64,000 nucleotides of DNA. It comes from UBA5216 sp963924885. Lineage in GTDB: Bacteria; Pseudomonadota; Gammaproteobacteria; Burkholderiales; SG8-41. Both the position numbers and the translations under genes were made by a program. Shown one piece after another: positions 36,678 to 44,813 of this stretch; the stretch's first letter is position 1; each line of letters begins with the position of its first letter. The stretch lies in the NCBI GenBank assembly GCA_963924885.1, contig CAWUUY010000107.1, positions 10,733 to 74,732 of the forward strand, in the 5' to 3' direction. The notes under the pieces were generated by a model, which worked only from the letters and a program-made list of their open reading frames with translations, was not told where the DNA came from and made no database searches.

Positions 36678-36735
36678 CGGATGGATAATTTGGCCTAATA
36701 TCAGTCACCCGCATGGATTCAGATAAAATCCTCTT

Positions 36736-37314
36736 ATGAGCAGCGTCGATCTTCCGTCGATTACCGCAGACGCGAAGCAAAACATTATATTGGTCGGGCT
36801 GATGGGTGCCGGCAAAACCTCCGTGGGCAAAACGCTGGCGCGCTTGCTGGTCAAGACGTTTGTGGATTCCGATCAGGAAATCGAGCGCGCCACGGGTGTG
36901 AAGATTCCGCTGATTTTTGAAATCGAGGGTGAATCCGGGTTCCGTGCGCGGGAAAGCAAAATGCTGGCTGAATTGGTTCAGCAGCATAATGTGGTGCTTG
37001 CCACCGGTGGCGGTGCGGTCTTATCAACAGAAAACCGTGATCTACTGGCAGCCAGCGGCACCGTGGTTTATCTGCGCGCACCCGTCCGGTCGCTAATCAA
37101 ACGCACGCGGCGCGACCGCAATCGGCCCTTGCTGCAAGTGCCCGACCCCGCGGCCAAACTCACGGCGTTGTACGAACAACGTGATCCCCTGTACAGCGGC
37201 ATGGCACACCTCATCGTAGACACCGGCGAGCAAAGCGTACGGGTGCTGGCGGGGCAGATAGCGGATAAACTACGCGGACTGGTTTCCCATTCGATGTCCG
37301 CGAACACACCGTAG
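36736..37314 (+). CDS. aroK: Shikimate kinase
   Basis: The product is 192 residues with the P-loop GLMGAGKTSVGKTLA, DSDQEIERATG for the substrate, GFRARESKML, LATGGGAVLS and the lid RRDRNRPLL. It phosphorylates shikimate on the way to chorismate. The pilus-aroK-aroB-dgt order is shared by many Proteobacteria. Confidence 0.96.
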   Translation: MSSVDLPSITADAKQNIILVGLMGAGKTSVGKTLARLLVKTFVDSDQEIERATGVKIPLIFEIEGESGFRARESKMLAELVQQHNVVLATGGGAVLSTENRDLLAASGTVVYLRAPVRSLIKRTRRDRNRPLLQVPDPAAKLTALYEQRDPLYSGMAHLIVDTGEQSVRVLAGQIADKLRGLVSHSMSANTP

Positions 37315-37318
37315 GCCC

Positions 37319-38431
37319 ATGCGCACTTTATCCGTCAATCTCGGCAACCGTAGCTATCCCATCCACATCGGAGCGGGCAACCGCACGCAGACGGAACTTA
37401 TTCCGGAAACGTTGCTGAAAGGCAAGGCCGTGGTCATCACCAACACGACCATCGCACCGCTGTATCTGGAGGGTGTTGTCGCCGCATTGCGCGCGCGAGG
37501 GGCCGATTGTTTGCCTATCGTGCTGCCCGATGGCGAAGCCTACAAGAGCTGGGAAACGCTGAATAAAATTTTCGATGCGTTGCTGTCCAACCGCTGCGAG
37601 CGCAAGACGCCGTTGATCGCACTCGGTGGCGGCGTGATAGGAGATCTCACCGGGTTTGCCGCGGCAACGTACCAGCGCGGCGTGCCGTTCGTGCAGATCC
37701 CCACCACCTTGCTGGCGCAGGTCGATTCCGCCGTCGGCGGCAAAACCGCGATCAACCACCCGCTCGGCAAAAACATGGTCGGCGCGTTCTATCAGCCGCA
37801 AGCGGTGATTGCGGACATGGATACGCTACGCACCTTGCCGCCGCGCGAACTGGCGGCGGGGCTTGCGGAAGTTATCAAATATGGCTTTATCCGCGACCCG
37901 GAGTTTCTCGACTGGCTCGAAAAGAATATCGATCGGCTCAATGCACTGGAACCCGAAGCACTGGCTTTCGCCGTCGAACGCTCCTGCCAGAACAAAGCGG
38001 ATGTCGTGGCCAACGACGAACGAGAAACCGGCGAGCGCGCCCTGCTGAATTTCGGCCATACGTTTGGGCACGCCATTGAAGCCGGCATGGGATACGGCAC
38101 GTGGCTGCATGGCGAGGCCGTCGCTGCGGGCATGGTGATGGCCGCGCGGTTTTCTGAAAAACTGGGCTTGATCGGGAAGGCAGATGTGCAGCGCGTGGTG
38201 GATATCCTGCGGCGTGCCAAGCTGCCGGTGGCGGCGCCCGACCTCGATGCGGCTCGCTATCTCGACCTCATGGGCCACGACAAAAAAGTCGAGGGCGGGA
38301 AAATCAAATTCATCCTGCTGCGTAAACTGGGCGCAGCCTTCATTTGTAACGATTACGACATGACGGCGCTCGGCGACGTACTCAGTGATGTGTCCGGCGG
38401 TGCGCAGTCCGCACCCGTAATCCATGCTTAA
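37319..38431 (+). CDS. aroB: 3-dehydroquinate synthase
   Basis: The product has 370 residues. NAD- and zinc-binding segments are visible: LPDGEAYKSWETL, LGGGVIGDLTGFAAATYQRG, QVDSAVGGKTAINHPLGKN, NFGHTFGHAIEAG and WLHGEAVAAGM, the last two with the zinc-binding His residues. It makes 3-dehydroquinate from DAHP. It lies 4 bases after aroK and overlaps dgt by 8. Confidence 0.97.
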   Translation: MRTLSVNLGNRSYPIHIGAGNRTQTELIPETLLKGKAVVITNTTIAPLYLEGVVAALRARGADCLPIVLPDGEAYKSWETLNKIFDALLSNRCERKTPLIALGGGVIGDLTGFAAATYQRGVPFVQIPTTLLAQVDSAVGGKTAINHPLGKNMVGAFYQPQAVIADMDTLRTLPPRELAAGLAEVIKYGFIRDPEFLDWLEKNIDRLNALEPEALAFAVERSCQNKADVVANDERETGERALLNFGHTFGHAIEAGMGYGTWLHGEAVAAGMVMAARFSEKLGLIGKADVQRVVDILRRAKLPVAAPDLDAARYLDLMGHDKKVEGGKIKFILLRKLGAAFICNDYDMTALGDVLSDVSGGAQSAPVIHA

Positions 38432-39545
38432 GCTCGCCCCCTATGCCGCGCAGGCCGCGTCCACGCGTGGGCGCGTGCATCGCGAACCTGCCGCGCAGGG
38501 GCGCAGCGAGTTTCAGCGCGACCGCGATCGCATCATTCACTCCACCGCGTTTCGGCGGCTAGAATATAAAACCCAGGTGTTTGTTAATCACGAAGGCGAT
38601 CTGTTTCGCACACGATTGACGCACAGTCTTGAAGTCGCGCAGATCGCCCGCTCGATCGCTCGCCAGCTCAGTCTGGACGAGGATCTCACCGAAGCCGTCA
38701 CGCTGGCGCATGATCTCGGCCACACCCCGTTCGGCCACGCCGGACAGGATGCGCTCAATGCCTGCATGAAGCCCTACGGCGGCTTTGAGCACAACTTGCA
38801 AAGCCTGCGCGTGGTCGATCACCTGGAGCAACGGTACGGCGGCTTTGACGGGCTTAACCTCACCTATGAAACCCGCGAAGGCATTCTGAAGCATTGCTCG
38901 CGCAAAAACGCGCTGCAACTGGGCGAGGTGGCCGAGCGTTTTATCAAACGGCGCCGTCCGTCGCTGGAGGCGCAACTGGTCAATCTGGCCGACGAGCTCG
39001 CCTACAACAATCACGATGTTGATGACGGCCTGCGTTCCGGGTTGGTGACACTGGAACAACTGTCCACCGTGCCCATCTTTAGCCGCCATCGTGAACTCGC
39101 GACCAAGGAATTTCCCAAGATCAATGGCCGCCGTCTGGTGCATGAAACTGTGCGACGCATGATCGGCACGCTGGTGGCGGACCTGACGAGCCAAAGCGCA
39201 GCCAACATCCGCGAACAGGATCCCCGGTCGGTGGATGAGGTGCGGCGCGCGCCGGTGCTGATCGCCTTCAGCCTGCGGATCGAAAAACAGCAACTCGAAC
39301 TCAAGCAATTTCTGCGCGACAATCTGTATCAGCATTACCGCGTGGCGCGCATGAGCAGCAAGGCGCGGCGCATCGTCACCGAATTATTTGATGCGCTACT
39401 GGCCGAACCCAAGTTGCTGCCGCCGGATTTTCAGGCGCGCGCGCGTGACGACAAACCGCGTGCCATCGCCGATTACATCGCCGGCATGACCGACCGTTAC
39501 GCCATGCTCGAACACCGGCGCTTGTTTGCGGTGGAACCGGTATAA
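38424..39545 (+). CDS. dgt: dGTPase-like HD-domain deoxynucleotide triphosphohydrolase
   Basis: An HD-domain protein of 373 residues: RDRIIHSTAFRRLEYKTQVF at the N-terminus, TRLTHSLEVAQIARS, LAHDLGHTPFGHAGQDALN (His-Asp pair) and LADELAYNNHDVDDGL completing the metal site. The length fits the shorter class found in betaproteobacteria, usually a broad dNTP triphosphohydrolase rather than strict dGTPase. It closes the aroK-aroB-dgt run. Confidence 0.93.
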   Translation: MLKLAPYAAQAASTRGRVHREPAAQGRSEFQRDRDRIIHSTAFRRLEYKTQVFVNHEGDLFRTRLTHSLEVAQIARSIARQLSLDEDLTEAVTLAHDLGHTPFGHAGQDALNACMKPYGGFEHNLQSLRVVDHLEQRYGGFDGLNLTYETREGILKHCSRKNALQLGEVAERFIKRRRPSLEAQLVNLADELAYNNHDVDDGLRSGLVTLEQLSTVPIFSRHRELATKEFPKINGRRLVHETVRRMIGTLVADLTSQSAANIREQDPRSVDEVRRAPVLIAFSLRIEKQQLELKQFLRDNLYQHYRVARMSSKARRIVTELFDALLAEPKLLPPDFQARARDDKPRAIADYIAGMTDRYAMLEHRRLFAVEPV

Positions 39546-39581
39546 CAACCTGATTGCGGATCGGCGCTACCCCACCTCGCC

Positions 39582-40550
39582 CTACTCTACCTTCACTCCC
39601 GCCGCCTTCACCACCTTCGCCCAGCGCGCGGTTTCGGCGCGAATGAACGCGGCGAACTCTTCCGCGCTGCCCGCAACAATGTCGGCGCCGACGGCGAGCA
39701 GCCGGTCTTTCACCTCACCGATGGCCAGCACCTTGCGCACCTCGTCGTTCATGCGGTCAATGTGCGAGCGGTCCGTTTTTGCCGGCGCGACGATGCCGTA
39801 CCATTCCTCGAACACAAAGCCTGGCAGCCCTGCTTACACGGTTGTCGGAATGTCCGGCGTGGCGGCGGAGCGTTTGGCGTTGGTGACGGCGATGATGCGC
39901 ACGCGGCCGGATTTTGCATGCGCAGCGATGGTAGGGTAGCTGGTAAAAATCAATTGCGTCTCGCCCGACATCAGCGCGGTGGCTGCCGGCGACGCGCCCT
40001 TGTAGTGAATGCCGGCGAGATTCACACCCAGCATGGTGTTGAACTGCGCCAGCGCCAGATGCGGCGGCGAGCCGGGGCCGGCGAGAGACACATTGAATTT
40101 ATCAGCGGAGGTTTTCACCAACGCCACCAGCTCCTTCACGCTTTTCGCGGGCACGGAAGGGTGCACCGCCATCACATACAAGCCCTTGGCCGCCAGCGTG
40201 ACGGCCGCCAGATCGCGCAGCGCATCGTACGGCAGCTTGGCGTAAAGCGCCGGATTCACCGCGAGATTGCTGGTGGCAAAACCCAGGGTGTAACCGTCGG
40301 GCGCGGATTTCACCAGATTCTCGGTGCCGATGATGGTGCTGGCGCCGCCGCGGTTGTCCACCACCACCTGCTGCCCGAGCGCATCGGACAGCCGCGCGCA
40401 AATGATGCGCGCGATGACATCGGTGCCGCCGCCCGGCGGCCACGCGACAACCATGCGGATGGGGCGGTTGGGATGAGTGCCTTGTCCTTGTACTAGCGCG
40501 GCGACCGGCACTGCGGTCGCCAGCAGCAACGCGGCAGCCAGGGATTTCAT
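39582..40550 (-). pseudogene. Bug/TctC-family periplasmic receptor gene broken by one in-frame stop
   Basis: From ATG 40550 the frame encodes a signal peptide and a TctC-type solute receptor (NRPIRMVVAWPPGGGTDVIAR, VVVDNRGGAS, APDGYTL) up to IPTTV, where TAA occurs at 39834-39836. The same frame continues without shift to 39582 and encodes the rest of the fold (GLPGFVFEEWYGIVAPAKT ... WAKVVKAAGVKVE). Relatives have Glu at this spot (motif V-E-A-G), so one GAA to TAA change explains it. Total length with the stop read through is 322 residues, normal for the family. It is preceded by the AT-rich motif copy at 40564-40583. Confidence 0.85.
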
Positions 40551-40563
40551 GACGAATTAAATA

Positions 40564-40583
40564 TAAGTATTTGTTTTTAAACA
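40564..40583 (+). repeat. AT-rich motif copy B (TAAGTATTTGTTTTTAAACA)
   Basis: This 20-base string is identical to the one at 44773-44792 and shares its 17-base core with 2519-2535 (opposite strand). It lies between two minus-strand genes, 13 bases before the start of the broken Bug gene. Its function is unknown; see findings. Confidence 0.8.
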
Positions 40584-40590
40584 ATAATTT

Positions 40591-41325
40591 CTAAGAGGCC
40601 TTCTGTTGCATACCACCAAACATGCGCAGCAGTTTGCCGTAGCCCGGAATGCTGCCGGTGTAGCCCAGTTTTTTCAGCGCGCCCCAGATGCTCACCTGCG
40701 AGGTGGAGAGCACCGGCTTGCCGAGGTCTTGTTCGAGGCGCTCGAGGATCGCCATGCTTTTCCAGTTAGTGCAGGCGAGCACGATGGCCTGCGCGTCGGC
40801 GCAATCCACTTTTTTGCCGAGGTCGTAAGCGGTTTGCACATCAAGGCGGCCGATCTGCAAATTGTCGATCACGTTCAAGCCATCCTTTGCGACGACCTTG
40901 ATGCCGTTGGCCTCGATAAACTTCGCGCAGATGTCATTAACCTCGGGGCTATACGCAGAACCTAGCGCGATGCGCGTGATGCCCAGCGCCTTGAACGATT
41001 CGAGCAGCGCGGTCGAGGTGGTGGTCGCCGGTTTGCCGGTAACACGCGTGATGCGCTCGCTGACTTCACGGTCGTAGCCCAGGCCTTTCAAAAAACTCGG
41101 CGCGGTGGCGCCCAGAATAATCACATCCACGTCCGCGCTGGCGAGAAGCTTTGATTCCACATCCAGCGAATCGGCCATCTTGCCGATTGATTCGGGCGTC
41201 ACCGTGGTGATCGGCAGGCGCGCCGTATGCAGCGTAACGCCCTCGGGCAGCGCCCGGTAAAACTCCGGTTCAACCGTGGTGTTGGAAGAGGGCGCGAGCA
41301 GCCCGATGCGGCCAGTGAATGACAT
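40591..41325 (-). CDS. Asp/Glu racemase-superfamily protein, arylmalonate-decarboxylase / maleate-isomerase-like
   Basis: The product has 244 residues. Maleate isomerases and racemases use two Cys, one in each half. Here the first position reads ILGATAPSF (Gly72-Ala73, no Cys) while the second is intact, VLACTNW (Cys185). The same one-Cys plan occurs in arylmalonate decarboxylase. The N-terminus IGLLAPSSNTTVEPEFY and the C-terminal GYGKLLRMFG fit that branch. It may decarboxylate or isomerise a substituted dicarboxylate; the substrate cannot be read from sequence. It diverges from the cupin-dehydrogenase-Bug run, so a shared catabolic role is plausible. Confidence 0.8.
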   Translation of the reverse strand: MSFTGRIGLLAPSSNTTVEPEFYRALPEGVTLHTARLPITTVTPESIGKMADSLDVESKLLASADVDVIILGATAPSFLKGLGYDREVSERITRVTGKPATTTSTALLESFKALGITRIALGSAYSPEVNDICAKFIEANGIKVVAKDGLNVIDNLQIGRLDVQTAYDLGKKVDCADAQAIVLACTNWKSMAILERLEQDLGKPVLSTSQVSIWGALKKLGYTGSIPGYGKLLRMFGGMQQKAS

Positions 41326-41407
41326 GGTGGAATCCTTTCAAAGAGTGCGGCAAGTTTAGCAGCAAGCCGTGGATTACAATTCGCCCATTGAATTTCGGGA
41401 ATAGACC

Positions 41408-41767
41408 ATGAGCGCATTTATCAAAAACGCCACAGAATTTTTGTGGGAGCAACCCGACGCCGGGCACCACAACGGCGCCTACTCCAAAATGCTGGTGACG
41501 TCCGCGAACGCCGCGACGAAGCATTTTGATTACCGCATTTCGAGTTACCAGCCCAAGGCGCATGTCGCGCCGCACCGGCATAAAATCCAGGAGCAGATTT
41601 ACCACGTGCTCGATGGCGAGGGCTTGATGGAAATCGACGGCGTGCGGCGCGTGGTGAAAAAACAGGATGTGATATTTATCCCGCCCGGCGCGGAGCATGC
41701 CTTGTATAACACCGGGTTTACCGATCTGACTTTTATTGTGGTGACTTCACCGCCGGAAGACAAATAA
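41408..41767 (+). CDS. Cupin-domain protein
   Basis: The product is a single-cupin protein of 119 residues. Motif 1 reads PHRHKIQEQIYHVLDGEG, with two His and a Gln/Glu as metal ligands, and motif 2 is FIPPGAEHALYNTG with the third His. The metal site is therefore intact, and a small dioxygenase, isomerase or sugar-binding role is possible. Its stop overlaps the start of the FAD dehydrogenase gene by one base, so both act in one operon. Confidence 0.85.
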   Translation: MSAFIKNATEFLWEQPDAGHHNGAYSKMLVTSANAATKHFDYRISSYQPKAHVAPHRHKIQEQIYHVLDGEGLMEIDGVRRVVKKQDVIFIPPGAEHALYNTGFTDLTFIVVTSPPEDK

Positions 41768-43191
41768 TGACAACCGAAGCATTCGACGTAGTCGTCGTAG
41801 GCGGTGGCATGGCCGGTCTTTCCGCCGCCAACCGCGCCGCGCAACAAGGCCTGAAAGTCGCCGTGCTTGAGCGTGGCGACGGCCCGCAATATCTGTGCAA
41901 CTCGCGCTACTCCGGCGGCGTGCTGCACATCGCCATGCACAACGCCAAAGATCCCGCCGAGAAGCTGATGGAGGTGATTAACAACGCCACCAGCGGCAAG
42001 GCCGACCCGGTGCTTGCGCGCGCGCTGGCCACCACGGCGGGTCGCGCCATCGACTGGCTGCAAAGCGAGGGCGCGAAATACATCCGCGTAGGCAACATCG
42101 TGTGGCAGCAACATGTGCTGGCGCCGCCGCGCCCCATCGTCGCGGGCCTAGACTGGAAAGGCCGCGGGCCGGATGTCACGTTACGGCAACTGGTGGCGAA
42201 TCTGGAAAAACGTGGCGGCAAATTGATCCGCTTGCCCGCCTTGACGCTGATGGAAAAAGAAGGCCAGTGCATCGGTGTTGAAACCGGGGAAGGTGCGAAC
42301 AAACAACAGTTCGAGGCACGCGCCGTGGTGCTCGCCGACGGCGGCTATCAGGGCAACCCCGCGCTGGTGCGCGAACACATGGGCATTGATTTCGCCAAGG
42401 TCAAAACACGCGGCGCGGGCACCGGCGTCGGCGACGGCATGCGCATGGCGCGCGCGATGGGCGCGCAATTTTCCGAGCTCAAATATTTTTACGGGCACAT
42501 GCTGTCGCGCGATTCATTCACCAATGACAAAGTCTGGCCGTATCCGCAGTTGGATGAACTCGGCACCGTGGGCCTGGTGGTGAACGACGCCGGCGAGCGC
42601 TTTGTCGATGAAGGGCTGGGCGGCGTGTTCGTCGCCAACACCATCGCGCGGCTGGCGAATCCTCTTTCAACATGGGCAATTCTCGATCACGCGATTTGGG
42701 AAGGGCCAGGGCGCACCGCGCGCATCCCCGCCAACCCGCAATTGGCGAACGCGGGCGGCACCATCCACAAGGCGGCAACACTGGGCGAGCTGGCGATGAT
42801 GACCGGCATCGACGTGGCTGGCCTCGAAGCCACCGTGGCTGCCTACAACAAAGCGCTCGCGTCCGCCGGTACCGCGAGCCCCATCGTGAGCCTCATGCCG
42901 CCGCGCAGCGCGCATCCCATCGTGCCCGCGCCCATCGCCAAGACGCCGTTTTACGCCGTGCCCTTGTGCGCGGGCATGACCTACACCTTTGGCGGCATTT
43001 TCACCGATGGCGATGGCCGCGTGATGAGCACGCGCGGCGCGCCGATTGAGGGGCTGTATGCCGTGGGCGCCACCACCGGCGGGCTGGAAGGCGGCACCGG
43101 CGGCGGCTATGTCGGCGGCCTCATCAAGGGCATCACGTTCGGCATGCTTGCGGCGGAGCATATCGCCCGGTGCGTGAAGGGTGAGGCGTGA
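41767..43191 (+). CDS. FAD-dependent dehydrogenase of the fumarate reductase / tricarballylate dehydrogenase (TcuA) family
   Basis: The product has 474 residues. FAD binding is seen in VVVVGGGMAGLSAANRAAQQG with VLERGDG, and in the C-terminal GLYAVGATTGGLEGGTGGGYVGG. GIFTDGDGRVMST belongs to the fumarate-reductase family. Relatives oxidise or reduce C-C bonds next to carboxylates (tricarballylate, fumarate, 3-oxosteroids). The flanking Bug receptor and AMDase-like enzyme suggest an organic acid substrate. No TcuB or TcuC partner is present. It overlaps the next gene by 4 bases. Confidence 0.82.
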   Translation: MTTEAFDVVVVGGGMAGLSAANRAAQQGLKVAVLERGDGPQYLCNSRYSGGVLHIAMHNAKDPAEKLMEVINNATSGKADPVLARALATTAGRAIDWLQSEGAKYIRVGNIVWQQHVLAPPRPIVAGLDWKGRGPDVTLRQLVANLEKRGGKLIRLPALTLMEKEGQCIGVETGEGANKQQFEARAVVLADGGYQGNPALVREHMGIDFAKVKTRGAGTGVGDGMRMARAMGAQFSELKYFYGHMLSRDSFTNDKVWPYPQLDELGTVGLVVNDAGERFVDEGLGGVFVANTIARLANPLSTWAILDHAIWEGPGRTARIPANPQLANAGGTIHKAATLGELAMMTGIDVAGLEATVAAYNKALASAGTASPIVSLMPPRSAHPIVPAPIAKTPFYAVPLCAGMTYTFGGIFTDGDGRVMSTRGAPIEGLYAVGATTGGLEGGTGGGYVGGLIKGITFGMLAAEHIARCVKGEA

Positions 43192-44144
43192 TACGTGATG
43201 CGGTAGTCCTTTTGTTGGCGGCGCTCTTTGCGAACACCGTGGCCGCTCAACCCTACCCCAACCGTCCGGTGCGCGTCATCGTGTCGGTGGCCGCCGGTGG
43301 CGGCACCGATACCGTGGGCCGTTCGCTGGCGCAAAAAATGAGCGAACGGCTCGGTCAGCAATTTGTCATCGACAACCGGCCCGGTGGCGGCGGTAGCATC
43401 GCGGTGGAACTCACCGCGCGCGCCAATCCCGACGGTCACACGCTGCTGTTCTCATCCAGCACGTTCGTTACCAACCAACTGCTCTACAAAGTGAATTACG
43501 ACGCGTTGCGCGATCTGGCGCCCGTCAGCCTTGCGAGCGAAAATCCCTACGTAATCGCAGTCAATGCCAACGTGCCGGCGAAAACATTACCCGCATTCAT
43601 CGCACTGGCGAAAGCCAAGCCGCGCGGCTTTAACTATGCGTCGTCCGGCAAGGGCAGTCTGTTGCATCTGACGGCGGAACTGTTGAGTTCGGCGGCGGGG
43701 ATCGAGATGACGCATATCCCGTACAAAGGCATGGCGCTGGCGTTCCCCGACATCATTTCAGGGCAGGTACAGGTGGCGATATCCAGTGCGCTGACCATGC
43801 TGCCGCAATTACGCGGCGGGCGTGTGCACGCGCTGGGCGTCACCAGCCGCAAGCGCATGCCGGCACTCCCCGAGGTGCCCACCATAGAAGAAGCAGGCTT
43901 TACCGGCTTCGAGGTCACGCAGTGGTACGGCATGCTGGCCCCGGCGCAAACACCGCGCGGGCTGAGGCTGACAGTGCAACAGGAGATGGCGCGCGCCATG
44001 CAACAGCCCGACGTGCGCGCGCGGCTGACTGCGGAAGGCGCGGAGCCGGTGGGCAACACGCCCGACGAATTTGCCGTGCGGCTCAAGGACGAATTCGCCA
44101 AGTGGGCGAAAACGATCAAGGCCGCGGGCATTAAGGGTGATTAA
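43188..44144 (+). CDS. Bug/TctC-family periplasmic solute receptor
   Basis: The product has 318 residues from GTG 43188, with a signal peptide ending near residue 20 (ANTVAAQPYP). Family markers are NRPVRVIVSVAAGGGTDTVGR, VIDNRPGGGGSIA, NPDGHTLLFSS and the C-terminal WAKTIKAAGIKGD. Bug receptors bind carboxylates or aromatic acids in the periplasm, some feeding TctAB transporters and many without known transporter; none lies in this window. It is the last gene of the cupin-dehydrogenase-Bug operon. Confidence 0.93.
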   Translation: MIRDAVVLLLAALFANTVAAQPYPNRPVRVIVSVAAGGGTDTVGRSLAQKMSERLGQQFVIDNRPGGGGSIAVELTARANPDGHTLLFSSSTFVTNQLLYKVNYDALRDLAPVSLASENPYVIAVNANVPAKTLPAFIALAKAKPRGFNYASSGKGSLLHLTAELLSSAAGIEMTHIPYKGMALAFPDIISGQVQVAISSALTMLPQLRGGRVHALGVTSRKRMPALPEVPTIEEAGFTGFEVTQWYGMLAPAQTPRGLRLTVQQEMARAMQQPDVRARLTAEGAEPVGNTPDEFAVRLKDEFAKWAKTIKAAGIKGD

Positions 44145-44148
44145 CGAG

Positions 44149-44658
44149 TTATTGCACCTTACCCAGAAAATCCATCTTGCCGATTTCAACGCCACCGTGA
44201 CGCAGCAGGTTGTACGACGTTGCGACGTGAAAATAAAAGTTCGGCAGCACCCACGAATTCAGGTAGTCGAGTCCCTTGAAGTTGAAGGTGTTAGCACCGG
44301 CGGTGATGGTAATCGCCTTGTCTTCGCTGCCGTCGATCTGCGCGGCAGTGAGAGTTTTCAGAAAATCTATCGCTTTACGCACCCGCGCCTTGAGTTCCGG
44401 CAGGGTTTTCTCGTTGTCTTCAAACTTCGGAATGTCGATGCCGGCCAGCCGTGCGCCTGCGCCCTTGGACATATCGGTGGCGATGCGGATTTGCCGCGCG
44501 AAGGTAAACATATCGGGAAACAGCCGCGCTTCGACGAAGGCCGAGTCTTCAATCTTGCGCGCGGCGACGTGGGCGATGGCTTTGTCGAGTATGGCTTCGA
44601 GGTTGCTCAGTGATTTAATCATTGGCGGAATCGAAGCGTTATACATGGAAATGTTCAT
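44149..44658 (-). CDS. DUF1993 family protein
   Basis: The start at ATG 44658 (MNISMYNASIPPMIKSL) gives 169 residues; the longer frame to 44685 lacks family support. An all-helical DinB-like bundle is suggested by FPDMFTFARQIRIATDMSKG and the C-terminal NFYFHVATSYNLLRHGGVEIGKMDFLG. The family includes many proteins of unknown role. A TATAAT -10 hexamer on the minus strand lies at 44715-44720. It converges with the Bug gene, 4 bases apart. Confidence 0.88.
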   Translation of the reverse strand: MNISMYNASIPPMIKSLSNLEAILDKAIAHVAARKIEDSAFVEARLFPDMFTFARQIRIATDMSKGAGARLAGIDIPKFEDNEKTLPELKARVRKAIDFLKTLTAAQIDGSEDKAITITAGANTFNFKGLDYLNSWVLPNFYFHVATSYNLLRHGGVEIGKMDFLGKVQ

Positions 44659-44714
44659 GGTGATCCTGTGGGGTTGAGGTGACACTGGGTGATGTAACGC
44701 GGTTGAGCGGCGCC

Positions 44715-44720
44715 ATTATA
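44715..44720 (-). promoter_or_regulatory. -10 hexamer (TATAAT) for the DUF1993 gene
   Basis: On the minus strand, TATAAT sits 57 bases upstream of ATG 44658. No good -35 at the usual distance could be seen. Confidence 0.35.
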
Positions 44721-44772
44721 TTCGTTACAGTGTGACTCTCCCATGACGCACAGCCTCTCTCGGGAATAAACG

Positions 44773-44792
44773 TAAGTATTTGTTTTTAAACA
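44773..44792 (+). repeat. AT-rich motif copy C (TAAGTATTTGTTTTTAAACA)
   Basis: Identical over 20 bases to copy B at 40564-40583. It lies 21 bases before the start of the acyl-CoA dehydrogenase gene at 44814, where a promoter would be expected. Confidence 0.8.
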
Positions 44793-44813
44793 CTATTTTA
44801 ATTAAGGTGTGTT

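Noticed and set aside
39582..39815. Separate 77-residue gene
   Set aside because: It is the in-frame continuation of the broken Bug receptor, not an independent gene.
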